This document shows, piece after piece, positions 1-6,190 of a DNA stretch of 8,311 nt. The stretch spans positions 1 through 8,311 of the forward strand of contig JAVBMO010000105.1 in NCBI GenBank assembly GCA_031552355.1. Direction: 5' to 3'. Every line of letters begins with the position of its first letter. Positions within the stretch are counted from its first letter, which is position 1. A program made the position numbers and the translations under genes. Below the pieces are notes generated by a model. That model saw nothing but the letters and a program-made list of their open reading frames with translations, ran no database searches and was not told the DNA's origin. Source of the DNA: JAVBMO01 sp031552355 (GTDB lineage: Bacteria > Bacteroidota > Bacteroidia > Bacteroidales > P3).

Positions 1-347
1 GAAGATATTTCGTTATGATTTCCGTCATAAATACGTTTATATTCTTTTTGAATATTTACTGCCGAAAAAAGGATTTCCTTTTCTTCAATTCCTTGCGAAA
101 CCAAATACGTTTTAATGCTTTCCATATCTTTACGCAATAAATCATAAGCCTCTACCATCGTATGGCTTTTCCGGCTGAATTGAACCGACCAAACGATCAA
201 ATCCGATTTAAAATCCTGCGACCCCATACCGGTTACAGAAATGACATTGTTAGACTGGTTTCTATGAACATAAGCCCACGCCAATATAGAAATGGCTACC
301 ACGATACTTGCTCCGATAATAAGAGCTGAAAAATCTTTGATTTTCAT
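1..347 (-). CDS. SIMPL-domain (DUF541) membrane-anchored protein, N-terminal part
   Basis: This is an open reading frame that I translated by hand from the ATG at 347-345. It runs off the left edge after about 115 codons, so the C-terminus is missing. Residues about 7-27 form one hydrophobic segment ending in an aromatic-rich stretch, consistent with an uncleaved N-terminal anchor. After it comes VISVTGMGSQDFKSDL and then an alternating beta/alpha pattern (WSVQFSRKS, a helix around MVEAYDLLRKDM, LVSQGIEEKEI, VNIQKEYK). This matches the start of SIMPL/YggE/BP26-type domains, which open with a V-x-G-x-G motif. SIMPL proteins are envelope proteins whose biochemical role is poorly defined; some are linked to oxidative stress, and BP26 forms channel-like oligomers. 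The gene lies 57 bases downstream of the flavin reductase-like gene on the same strand and is probably the next gene in the unit. The family call is good; the function is unknown. Confidence 0.8.
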   Translation of the reverse strand, partial: MKIKDFSALIIGASIVVAISILAWAYVHRNQSNNVISVTGMGSQDFKSDLIVWSVQFSRKSHTMVEAYDLLRKDMESIKTYLVSQGIEEKEILFSAVNIQKEYKRIYDGNHNEIS

Positions 348-404
348 TTTGTTGTAAATTTTAATAAAATATCTTTATGAAAGAAGACAGGGGGAATCTT
401 AGAT

Positions 405-983
405 TTATTTCTTTTTCTTCTTTTTTTGAATGGAATAGCCAAAAAAGCCTAATTTTTTTCCTAAACCATAGTATTTTCCATGCGAATATGCCAAAAGTTT
501 TGCTTGGTCTAAGGCAAAAGCGTCAGTTTCTGTGTCCAAAAACTGTTCATCTGCATTCACTGCCACCACTTCGGCAATAAACATATCGTGCGAACCCAAT
601 TCTTTTATTTCCAAAACTTTGCATTCTATATTCAAAGGCGATTCTTTAATCAAAGGCGCGGAAACTATTTGAGCTTTTTCGGGTGTAAGTTTCATTTCTT
701 TAAACTTGTTGAAATCCTTGCCCGATTTCACGCCACACCAATCCGTTGCAAAAGCCAACTCTTCGGTAGTCAGGTTGATGACAAATTCTTTGGTTTCAGA
801 AATCAAAGAATGAGATTTCCTCGATTTCCTGATAGAGACATAACACAAAGGCGGATTCGAACAAATAGTTCCTACCCAAGCAATGGTAATGATATTAGCG
901 TCTTCCGGCATTTTACCGCAACTAACCATCACAGCGGGTAATGGATAAATCATGGTGCCGGGTTTCCATGCTACTTTAGCCAT
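405..983 (-). CDS. Flavin reductase-like (FMN-binding split barrel) family protein
   Basis: The 192-residue protein belongs to the flavin reductase-like family, whose split-barrel fold binds FMN and which usually transfers electrons from NAD(P)H to flavin. The N-terminus has the family pattern: P-LPAVMVSCG near residues 14-23, ANIITIAWVGTICSNPP (about 29-45) and the S-I-R-x-S-R-x-S-H segment, then a V-I-N-L-T stretch. The C-terminus ends in HGKYYGLGKKLGFFGYS, common in single-domain cytoplasmic members. No second domain and no signal peptide are visible. The physiological substrate cannot be read from the sequence. The protein ends in six lysines encoded by an A-rich run just before the stop. 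The ATG lies 15 bases after the coaD stop, so the two are probably co-transcribed. There is no Shine-Dalgarno sequence, as expected in Bacteroidota. Confidence 0.88.
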   Translation of the reverse strand: MAKVAWKPGTMIYPLPAVMVSCGKMPEDANIITIAWVGTICSNPPLCYVSIRKSRKSHSLISETKEFVINLTTEELAFATDWCGVKSGKDFNKFKEMKLTPEKAQIVSAPLIKESPLNIECKVLEIKELGSHDMFIAEVVAVNADEQFLDTETDAFALDQAKLLAYSHGKYYGLGKKLGFFGYSIQKKKKKK

Positions 984-998
984 AATTCAAAGAATAAA

Positions 999-1469
999 TT
1001 ATTGATTTTCAGGGATTTTAATTGCAGAAGGGACGAATTTACTTACATCTCCACCATATTTCAAAATTTCCCTTACAAAAGACGAGTTAAAAGAGGTATG
1101 CTCTGGTTTTGTGGGCAAAAACAAAGTTTCTATTTCCGGACACAAATCATTGTTTACCAAAGCTATATTCCGTTCATACTGAAAATCGACAGAGTTTCGC
1201 AAACCGCGTAAAATATAACGTGCGCCTATTTGTTTGCAGTAATCCACTGTTAAACAATCGTAAAAATCCACTTCTATTTGTGGATAATCTTTAAATGTCT
1301 GCCGAATCCATTCCATACGCTGTTCCAGCGAAAACATGGAATTTTTCTGGGAATTTTCGCCAATAGCCACCACAATTTTGTCGAAAAGCGGCAAAGATCT
1401 TAAAATAACCGATTCGTGCCCTTTGGTAATGGGGTCAAATGAACCCGGAAAAACCGCTATTTTTTTCAT
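999..1469 (-). CDS. coaD: Phosphopantetheine adenylyltransferase (CoaD)
   Basis: CoaD joins 4'-phosphopantetheine and ATP to give dephospho-CoA and pyrophosphate, the penultimate step of coenzyme A synthesis in the cytoplasm. The protein is 156 residues, close to the usual 155-165. The nucleotidyltransferase signature GSFDPITKGH, with its T-x-G-H motif, lies at residues 8-17. RGLRNSVDFQYE in the middle matches the conserved RGLR-x-x-x-DFxYE segment, and HTSFNSSFVREI corresponds to the ISSS/T-type second ATP-binding motif. The start at 1469 is chosen because the family begins with M-K-K-I-A-V-F-P-G-S-F-D; a longer in-frame start at 1520 would add 17 basic residues and overlap the upstream gene. 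The ATG is 7 bases past the stop of the outer-membrane protein gene, which points to translational coupling or at least co-transcription. Confidence 0.97.
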   Translation of the reverse strand: MKKIAVFPGSFDPITKGHESVILRSLPLFDKIVVAIGENSQKNSMFSLEQRMEWIRQTFKDYPQIEVDFYDCLTVDYCKQIGARYILRGLRNSVDFQYERNIALVNNDLCPEIETLFLPTKPEHTSFNSSFVREILKYGGDVSKFVPSAIKIPENQ

Positions 1470-1476
1470 AAACTTG

Positions 1477-2190
1477 TTATTTGGTGGTTTTTGTTTTCTT
1501 TTTAACGGGCTGCTTTTCATTAAAAACCCACATTAAACGTACTGTCAGTGTATGGTTATACCAATTGGTGGAATGAATTTCGCCTGTCGGTTGTCCCCCA
1601 CTTATTGTTTCATAAACTACGTCTCTTCTTATAGGAATCAACGATGTGGAATAGCGTACGTTGAATTTCAATTGTTTCCAAATAGTAAAACGAACATCTG
1701 CCAAAAAAGAAAATTCACTTCGAATAAAATCCGGCGCGGGCCGTTGAATCAGATAAACAGGATAACCTTGTTCTACAAAATAAGGGGTTATTTCATATAC
1801 ATCGCCGGAATAATTAAACATATATCCATACGATAATCCAATGGCGCCCGTAAGTCCTCCCCGTTTGTCTGCATAACCGAACAATACAGGTACTGTGGCA
1901 TAATTAAATTTAACATTATACAGTATAGGTGGGTCATTTTCGTAAGAACCTTTTTGTTCAAATAAGGTTTCCATTTGAATGAAAGTATTACTCCAAAAAC
2001 CTTTTTCAGCCAAAGGCATATAGGCCCCAATCCCGCCATGAAAGCCCCATTTATAGAATCCGGAAACTTCATCGCCATCTATTTGGCTGACATTGGCGCC
2101 TGCCGTAGCAAAGCCCAGCACCCGTTGAGCTTGCATAGTGTTTTGCAAAATCAGTGCAAAAAAGAACAAAAAGATAAAAACTTTCTTCAT
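1477..2190 (-). CDS. Small outer-membrane beta-barrel protein (PorT/OMP_b-brl_2-like)
   Basis: The 237-residue protein begins with a clear signal peptide: MKK, a hydrophobic core of about 12 residues, and a probable cleavage after about residue 21 (TMQA-Q). The mature part alternates polar and aromatic/hydrophobic residues, with repeated G-x-x-x-G and Y/F-rich strands such as GFHGGIGAYMPL, MFNYSGDVYEI, LKFNVRYSTSLIPI and HTLTVRLMWVF. This fits an eight-strand-type barrel of the porin-family/PorT-like class common in Bacteroidota. The last strand is followed by an unusual basic tail, PVKKKTKTTK, which would probably face the periplasm. True PorT belongs to type IX secretion, but nothing here shows that this is PorT, so no symbol is given. 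The gene sits between folD (47 bases upstream) and coaD (7 bases downstream) on the same strand. The ligand or role is unknown. Confidence 0.8.
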   Translation of the reverse strand: MKKVFIFLFFFALILQNTMQAQRVLGFATAGANVSQIDGDEVSGFYKWGFHGGIGAYMPLAEKGFWSNTFIQMETLFEQKGSYENDPPILYNVKFNYATVPVLFGYADKRGGLTGAIGLSYGYMFNYSGDVYEITPYFVEQGYPVYLIQRPAPDFIRSEFSFLADVRFTIWKQLKFNVRYSTSLIPIRRDVVYETISGGQPTGEIHSTNWYNHTLTVRLMWVFNEKQPVKKKTKTTK

Positions 2191-2237
2191 AAATTATAAT
2201 TCTTTACAATGCCCTGACATAACGCAAAAAAACGCTA

Positions 2238-3134
2238 TTAATTGCCTGTGTGATTTTTATAGGCTTTCAATGTGTTGAGCAACAGAGAAACAATGGTCAT
2301 CTTCCCTACTCCACCCGGAACCGGCGTAATGGCAGAACATTTTGATTTCACTTCGTCAAATTTCACATCTCCCACAATACGGTAGCCTTTGGGATTGCTT
2401 TCATCTGCAATACGGTGAATGCCCACATCAATGACCGTTGCACCTTCTTTTACCATATCGGCTGTAACAAATTCCGGTTGTCCAATGGCAACTATCAAAA
2501 TATCAGCTTTTTGAGTTATTTCTTTCAAACCTTGGGTTTTGCTATGACAAAGGGTTACTGTTCCGTTGGCTTCCGGTGTATTTTGAGACAACAAATTAGC
2601 CATTGGCCGTCCGACAATATTACTGCGCCCTAAAACCACGCAATTTTTTCCGTATACTTCAATTTTATATCGTTGCAACAAAGTCATGATACCATAAGGA
2701 GTTGCGGGAAGATAAGTCGGAAGCCCCATTATCATTTTCCCCACATTGGAAGGATGAAAACCATCCACATCCTTTTCAGGGTCTATTAAAGAAAGAATGC
2801 GGGATTCATTTATATGTTTCGGCAATGGCAACTGAACAATATAACCATCTACCTCCTCGTCATGATTCAAAAAATCTATAATTTTAACCAATTCTGCTTC
2901 AGTGCTTTCTTCGGGAAGCCTGTATATTGTAGAAAAAAATCCCACTTCATGCGAAGCTTTTTCTTTACTGGCAACATAAGTTTTGCTTGCACCGTCTTCG
3001 CCCACCAAAACAGCTACCAAATGTGGCGGCCTTTTCCCTCCGTCATGAAGTTTTTTTACTTCTTGTGCAATTTCAGACTTAATTTCATCAGAAATTTTAA
3101 CACCATCAATAATAACCGGTTTTGCTATTGCCAT
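2238..3134 (-). CDS. folD: Bifunctional methylenetetrahydrofolate dehydrogenase/methenyltetrahydrofolate cyclohydrolase (FolD)
   Basis: FolD oxidises 5,10-methylene-THF to 5,10-methenyl-THF with NAD(P)+ and hydrolyses it to 10-formyl-THF, supplying one-carbon units for purines and initiator fMet. The 298-residue length is normal for the family. The catalytic segment YVASKEKA places Tyr53 and Lys57 at the positions of E. coli Tyr52 and Lys56. VQLPLPKHI carries Gln101, and KDVDGFHPSNVG carries Asp124. The Rossmann-type cofactor site is represented by VVLGRSNIVGRPMANLL. The C-terminal signature reads PVPGGVGKMT, where the family usually has PGGVGPMT, so lysine replaces a normally conserved proline. 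The ATG is 39 bases downstream of the ffh stop on the same strand, and I recall ffh-folD adjacency in other Bacteroidota. The start fits the usual N-terminus, with no extension. Confidence 0.97.
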   Translation of the reverse strand: MAIAKPVIIDGVKISDEIKSEIAQEVKKLHDGGKRPPHLVAVLVGEDGASKTYVASKEKASHEVGFFSTIYRLPEESTEAELVKIIDFLNHDEEVDGYIVQLPLPKHINESRILSLIDPEKDVDGFHPSNVGKMIMGLPTYLPATPYGIMTLLQRYKIEVYGKNCVVLGRSNIVGRPMANLLSQNTPEANGTVTLCHSKTQGLKEITQKADILIVAIGQPEFVTADMVKEGATVIDVGIHRIADESNPKGYRIVGDVKFDEVKSKCSAITPVPGGVGKMTIVSLLLNTLKAYKNHTGN

Positions 3135-3173
3135 AAATTTTAATTTTAATTCCTGAATTTAAATGGATTATGC

Positions 3174-4493
3174 TTATCTTCCGAAATTCGGCATCTTAGG
3201 CATTTTTCCTGAACTGACCATTTTCATCATTTTTTTGGTTTCTTCAAACTGTTTCAAAAATTTGTTCAGTTCGGCAATGTCTTTGCCACTTCCCTCGGCA
3301 ATGCGTTTTTTGCGGGTTCCATTGATTATTGATGGATGTTGGCGTTCATATTTGGTCATGGAACTAATCATGACTTCAATATTTTTGAAAGCATCTTCGT
3401 CAATATCCACATTTTTAAGCATTTTTCCTGCCCCAGGAATCATTCCCAACAAATCTTTCATGCTCCCCATTTTCTTGATTTGGCCTATCTGTTCAAGAAA
3501 ATCGTCTAAATTATATTCATTTTTAATGATTTTCTTTTGAAGTCTTCTGGCTTGCTCTTCATCGTATTGTTCCTGAGCCCTTTCCACCAAAGAAACCACA
3601 TCGCCCATACCCAAAATACGGCTGGCCATACGTTCTGGGTGGAACACATCTAATGCGTCAATTTTTTCGCCAATACCAATGAATTTAATAGGCTTTTGCA
3701 CTACGGAACGAATCGTCAAAGCCGCACCACCTCTTGTATCGCCGTCTAATTTGGTTAAAATTACGCCGTCAAAATCCAATCTGTCGTGGAAAGCTTTGGC
3801 TGTATTCACAGCATCTTGCCCTGTCATGGAATCCACCACAAACAAGGTTTCCTGAGGCTGAACGGCATTTTTAATTTGGGCAATTTCGGCCATCATTTGT
3901 TCATCAACAGCTAAACGTCCCGCCGTATCTATAATGACAACACCTATATTTTTACCCTTGGCATACTGGACAGCATTTTGCGCTATGTTTACGGGATTTT
4001 TGTTTTCAGGTTCACTATAAACCTCAACGCCAATCTGTTCACCCAAAACTTGCAATTGATTGATAGCAGCCGGACGGTAAACGTCGCACGCAACTAAAAG
4101 TACATTTTTCCCTTTTTTGGATTTTATGAAATTGGCTAATTTTGCTGAAAAAGTGGTTTTACCGGAACCTTGTAAACCTGACATTAATACAATGCTGGGC
4201 GTACCTTTCAGGTCTAATTCACTGGTAACTCCTCCCATTAATTGAGTAAGTTCATCGTGAACTAATTTCACCATCAATTGACCCGGTTCAATGGCTGTCA
4301 ATACATTTTTTCCTAATGCATCTTGCTTTACTTTGTCCGTAAATTCTTTGGCAATAGGATAACTTACGTCGGCATCCAACAATGCTTTGCGGACTTCCTT
4401 TAATGTTTCTGCAACATTTATTTCAGAAATTTTTCCTTGCCCTTTTAAAACCTTAAACGCTTTGTCGAGTTTTTCGCTTAAATTTTCAAACAT
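3174..4493 (-). CDS. ffh: Signal recognition particle protein Ffh (SRP54)
   Basis: Ffh is the GTPase subunit of the bacterial signal recognition particle. It binds 4.5S/small SRP RNA and the signal sequences of nascent membrane proteins, then docks with FtsY at the membrane. The 439 residues show the full domain order. The N domain is residues 1 to about 90 (MFENLSEKLDKAFKVLKGQG start). The G domain has P-loop GLQGSGKTT (106-114), CDVYRPAA (136-143), DTAGR (189-193), DSMTGQDAVN (221-230) and TKLDGD (247-252). The M domain runs from SRILGMGD (291-298) to the end, with the RNA-binding helix segment NGTRKKRIAEGSG (391-403) and a short methionine-rich tail (KKMMKM, KMPKMPN). No part is missing. 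It appears to be the first gene of the minus-strand string, behind a -7 box about 27 bases upstream. The SRP RNA gene is not recognisable in this window. Confidence 0.98.
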   Translation of the reverse strand: MFENLSEKLDKAFKVLKGQGKISEINVAETLKEVRKALLDADVSYPIAKEFTDKVKQDALGKNVLTAIEPGQLMVKLVHDELTQLMGGVTSELDLKGTPSIVLMSGLQGSGKTTFSAKLANFIKSKKGKNVLLVACDVYRPAAINQLQVLGEQIGVEVYSEPENKNPVNIAQNAVQYAKGKNIGVVIIDTAGRLAVDEQMMAEIAQIKNAVQPQETLFVVDSMTGQDAVNTAKAFHDRLDFDGVILTKLDGDTRGGAALTIRSVVQKPIKFIGIGEKIDALDVFHPERMASRILGMGDVVSLVERAQEQYDEEQARRLQKKIIKNEYNLDDFLEQIGQIKKMGSMKDLLGMIPGAGKMLKNVDIDEDAFKNIEVMISSMTKYERQHPSIINGTRKKRIAEGSGKDIAELNKFLKQFEETKKMMKMVSSGKMPKMPNFGR

Positions 4494-4519
4494 ATCTGTG
4501 TTCTATTCTTATTTTTATG

Positions 4520-4527
4520 CAAAGATA
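4520..4527 (-). promoter_or_regulatory. Putative promoter -7 box for ffh
   Basis: Read on the minus strand, this site is TATCTTTG, an exact match to the Bacteroidota -7 consensus TAnnTTTG. Transcription would start near 4513-4515 and give a leader of only about 20 bases before the ffh ATG. I could not find a TTG at the expected -33 distance, so the call rests on one box and its position. Confidence 0.5.
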
Positions 4528-4664
4528 CTCATTTTTTTCATGTCTAACTGTTGAATTATTGAGCTTTTGCACGTTTTCAGGCTATACTATAGAAATATAG
4601 GCAAAACCATTTGAAAAACCTTGGATTTTGGAATGATTTGTGATCGAAATTTTACTTATTTAAA

Positions 4665-4750
4665 ATTTTTTACGCAAATGAATTTGTGTTTCTGGATGAC
4701 TGAAAGTAATATTGATTTACAACTAATTGCAAGCATTTTTTACGCAAATG
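4665..4750. repeat. Pair of 16-bp direct repeats spaced 70 bp
   Basis: The sequence ATTTTTTACGCAAATG occurs at 4665-4680 and again, without mismatch, at 4735-4750. The start-to-start distance is exactly 70 bp, close to seven helical turns, so both copies face the same side of the DNA. A weaker related string, ATTTTTGCGAAAG, starts at 4807, about 72 bp further on, and overlaps the plus-strand -7 box. The sequence between the copies is only loosely similar, so this is not a clean tandem repeat. Placed 302-317 bp and upward from the AraC gene start, the copies could be operators for that regulator; this is inference. Confidence 0.6.
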
Positions 4751-4805
4751 GTTTTCAATTTACTTAGATGAAATTTATTTCCGGTAGAAAATGAGCTTTT
4801 TGCAT

Positions 4806-4813
4806 TATTTTTG
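4806..4813 (+). promoter_or_regulatory. Putative plus-strand -7 box for the RNA/leader upstream of the AraC gene
   Basis: The site reads TATTTTTG and matches TAnnTTTG exactly. A start near 4818-4820 would place the whole inverted-repeat structure (4891-4985) inside the transcript. No TTG lies at the usual -33 spacing, which lowers confidence. It overlaps the degenerate third copy of the 70-bp-spaced repeat. Confidence 0.4.
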
Positions 4814-4818
4814 CGAAA

Positions 4819-4986
4819 GATTATTTGTAGTTTTTCAAGTCCAACAGAAAACAACGAATTAGAAAAACTGCAAGAGAGAGAAATCTAAACCCTCTTTTAT
4901 GTCACTCTAAAGCAATTCTAAAATTGCTGCTAACAAAAGCCTAATTACACCCAAACGTAACTCCCTGACATAAAAGAGGTTTTTTA
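4819..4986 (+). ncRNA. Candidate small structured RNA or attenuated leader (unknown family)
   Basis: A transcript starting after the -7 box at 4806-4813 and ending in the T-run at 4980-4985 would be about 165 bases long. Its 3' part folds into a 14-bp perfect stem (4891-4904 with 4966-4979) closing a 61-base loop. Inside that loop is a second hairpin, AGCAATT (4911-4917) with AATTGCT (4922-4928), around a CTAA loop. A purine run, AAGAGAGAG (4872-4880), lies just upstream and could pair with CTCTT (4892-4896), competing with the main stem. I do not recognise the RNA as SRP RNA, tmRNA, RNase P RNA or a known riboswitch. It may be a free small RNA or the leader of the AraC gene, whose ATG is 66 bases further on. 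Confidence 0.35.
4891..4985 (+). terminator. Large-loop inverted repeat followed by T6 (terminator-like)
   Basis: CCTCTTTTATGTCA (4891-4904) is the perfect reverse complement of 4966-4979, and the 3' arm runs directly into TTTTTT (4980-4985). The T-run is only on this side, so termination on the plus strand is favoured. The 61-base loop is much larger than in ordinary intrinsic terminators, and the stem's outer end is GC-poor apart from the CCTC/GAGG base. A read-through terminator, or the end of a small RNA, are both possible. Confidence 0.45.
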
Positions 4987-5051
4987 TACCCCCGCCAAAC
5001 TAAATCAAAACTTCATATAAACTACACAAACTATGCAAACACAACTAAATA

Positions 5052-5876
5052 ATGAAACTCTCAAACCAAACTTCCAAACAGGCAGACTGTACAACAGATA
5101 CATTTATAGCCGAACGTTTTGTAAAAACAAAAAATACTGAATTTGTCCTGTCTTTAGATGGAAACTGTTTAATTTACATATTGAAAGGCAATGTAAAAAT
5201 CTCCTTTTCCTTTTACAAACAAGAACAATTACCCGAAAGACATTTTTTCCTACTTCCTATCCATAATTCTTGTTATTTCCAAGTAGATGAAGATGATACG
5301 ACAATCCTTTGTTTTCATCTTCCTTGTGAACTTATTTCGTTGATAGCGACAAAATATCAATACAAGAAAATTCCTGACAATTTTGCTTCAAAAATCTTGA
5401 AATCAAGTGAAGTTTTGGATGGCTTTTTCGACCGGATGGATATATTTTTGAAAGATGGATTGAAAAACAATGAGTTTTTTAAACTAAAATTCAGCGAATT
5501 GATTTATCTTTTGAATGCTTATTATCCTCTAAAAGATTTACAGGCCTTCTTCAACCCTATTTTAAACAGAGACAGCTTATTCGTCAATGCTGTGCGCAAA
5601 AACATCCAACAGGCTAACTCTGTAAAGGAATTGGCAGAATTACTCCATTACAGCACATCGGGTTTGGAAAAACGTTTTAAAAAGGTTTTTGGAGTTCCTG
5701 CCGGAAAATGGATCACAGAAGAAAGGGCTAAAAATATTTACAATGAAATTCGGTGTACAAAAAAGACCTTTTCCGAAATTGCTTTTGAATATGGTTTTTA
5801 TTCGCCATCACATTTTTACAGTTTCTGCAAAACGCATTTTGGCGATATACCGGGAAAAATCAGGAAAAGACTGTAA
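5052..5876 (+). CDS. AraC-family transcriptional regulator
   Basis: The 274-residue protein has a C-terminal AraC/XylS DNA-binding domain. The first helix-turn-helix is near residues 190-212 (SVKELAELLHYSTSGLEKRFKK). The second is near residues 236-262 and carries the diagnostic segment FSEIAFEYGFYSPSHFYSFCK, followed by G-D-I-P-G-K-I-R. The N-terminal part, about residues 25-100, has the beta-rich look of a cupin-like sensor (LIYILKGNVKISF, then FFLLPIHNS and TILCFHLP), as in many Bacteroidota one-component regulators. The effector and targets cannot be read from the sequence. The gene stands alone: the upstream neighbour is divergent, and downstream lies a long gap. It may be preceded by a long structured leader, and the 16-bp repeats at 4665 and 4735 are candidate binding sites. 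No signal peptide or membrane segment is seen. Confidence 0.9.
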   Translation: MKLSNQTSKQADCTTDTFIAERFVKTKNTEFVLSLDGNCLIYILKGNVKISFSFYKQEQLPERHFFLLPIHNSCYFQVDEDDTTILCFHLPCELISLIATKYQYKKIPDNFASKILKSSEVLDGFFDRMDIFLKDGLKNNEFFKLKFSELIYLLNAYYPLKDLQAFFNPILNRDSLFVNAVRKNIQQANSVKELAELLHYSTSGLEKRFKKVFGVPAGKWITEERAKNIYNEIRCTKKTFSEIAFEYGFYSPSHFYSFCKTHFGDIPGKIRKRL

Positions 5877-6075
5877 CAATTAAGACACCTATAAACCATG
5901 ATAACCAGAGTAGTTTGGTTTAATATATAGCACATATCCACCATCTTTGTGGTACATTCAAATATTGCAAATATTGAATATCCATTTTTATGCATAATAT
6001 AAATTAAAGATGGGTTGTGTTTTCCAAAGTATGCTAAATTAAATGTATCCAAAATGATATAAAAGAAGGCTAAAT

Positions 6076-6113
6076 TAACCAACCACCTGCAAAGTAGGTG
6101 GTTGGTTAGCTAC
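6076..6113 (-). repeat. REP-like palindrome with GTAG tetranucleotide
   Basis: TAACCAACCACCT (6076-6088) is the perfect reverse complement of 6096-6108, giving a 13-bp stem with a 7-base loop (GCAAAGT). Read on the minus strand, the hairpin is immediately preceded by GTAG-C (6113-6109). GTAG or GGAG just 5' of a palindrome is the arrangement recognised by REP-associated tyrosine transposases in other bacteria. No T-run follows on the plus strand, so a simple terminator is less likely, although the minus-strand side is fairly AT-rich. Whether it is repeated in the genome cannot be seen from this window. Confidence 0.5.
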
Positions 6114-6116
6114 ATA

Positions 6117-6139
6117 AAATATCAACTTATTTGATATTT
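6117..6139. repeat. 9-bp AT-rich hairpin next to the REP-like palindrome
   Basis: AAATATCAA (6117-6125) is the perfect reverse complement of TTGATATTT (6131-6139), separated by CTTAT. It begins only 8 bases after the larger palindrome, so the two form a hairpin doublet. It might be part of one composite element or a binding site; AT-rich sequence of this kind also produces such hairpins by chance. Confidence 0.4.
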
Positions 6140-6190
6140 CTGCATGGAATTTCAAATTTTACAAACTATATAAACCAAATAACTGACAAT

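Larger units (their letters stand above)
4494..5051. other. 558-base intergenic region between divergent ffh and AraC genes
   Basis: No convincing protein-coding gene is visible here. From left to right it holds the ffh promoter box (4520-4527), AT-rich sequence without recognised features to about 4664, two copies of a 16-bp direct repeat (4665-4680 and 4735-4750), a plus-strand -7 box (4806-4813), the structured RNA candidate (about 4819-4986), and 65 bases of leader before the regulator's ATG. The flanking genes are divergent, so control sequences for both directions are expected. Confidence 0.7.

Noticed and set aside
588..941. Plus-strand open frame opposite the flavin reductase-like gene
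   Set aside because: It is the antisense shadow of a well-supported gene and shows no family features.
1470..1520. Longer in-frame start for coaD at 1520
   Set aside because: It would add 17 basic residues not found in the family and overlap the outer-membrane protein gene; the ATG at 1469 gives the standard N-terminus.
4678..4767. Plus-strand 29-codon frame that starts within the first 16-bp repeat and ends after the second
   Set aside because: It is too short, has no recognisable domain and no Bacteroidota promoter at a sensible distance. The 70-bp repeat spacing is not a multiple of three, so the repeats are not coding repeats.
4860..4905. preQ1-type riboswitch suggested by GAGAG and ACCCTCT strings
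   Set aside because: The conserved loop and the A-rich tail of the preQ1-I class are missing, and the downstream gene is an AraC regulator, not a queuosine gene.
4891..4979. Miniature inverted-repeat transposable element with 14-bp terminal repeats
   Set aside because: No target-site duplication is visible at the ends, and the T-run directly after the 3' arm fits an RNA 3' end better. It is not fully excluded.
5033..5140. Plus-strand 35-codon frame starting 19 bases before the AraC ATG and overlapping it in another frame
   Set aside because: A possible leader peptide was considered, but it runs well into the AraC gene, has no conserved look, and such overlaps arise easily by chance.
5959..5976. 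9-bp tandem duplication CAAATATTG twice
   Set aside because: Only two short AT-rich copies, with no link to a promoter or gene; probably a replication slip with no function.
5816..6082. Minus-strand 88-codon open frame overlapping the end of the AraC gene
   Set aside because: It overlaps the AraC gene on the other strand, has no recognisable domain, and its composition is that expected from AT-rich intergenic DNA.
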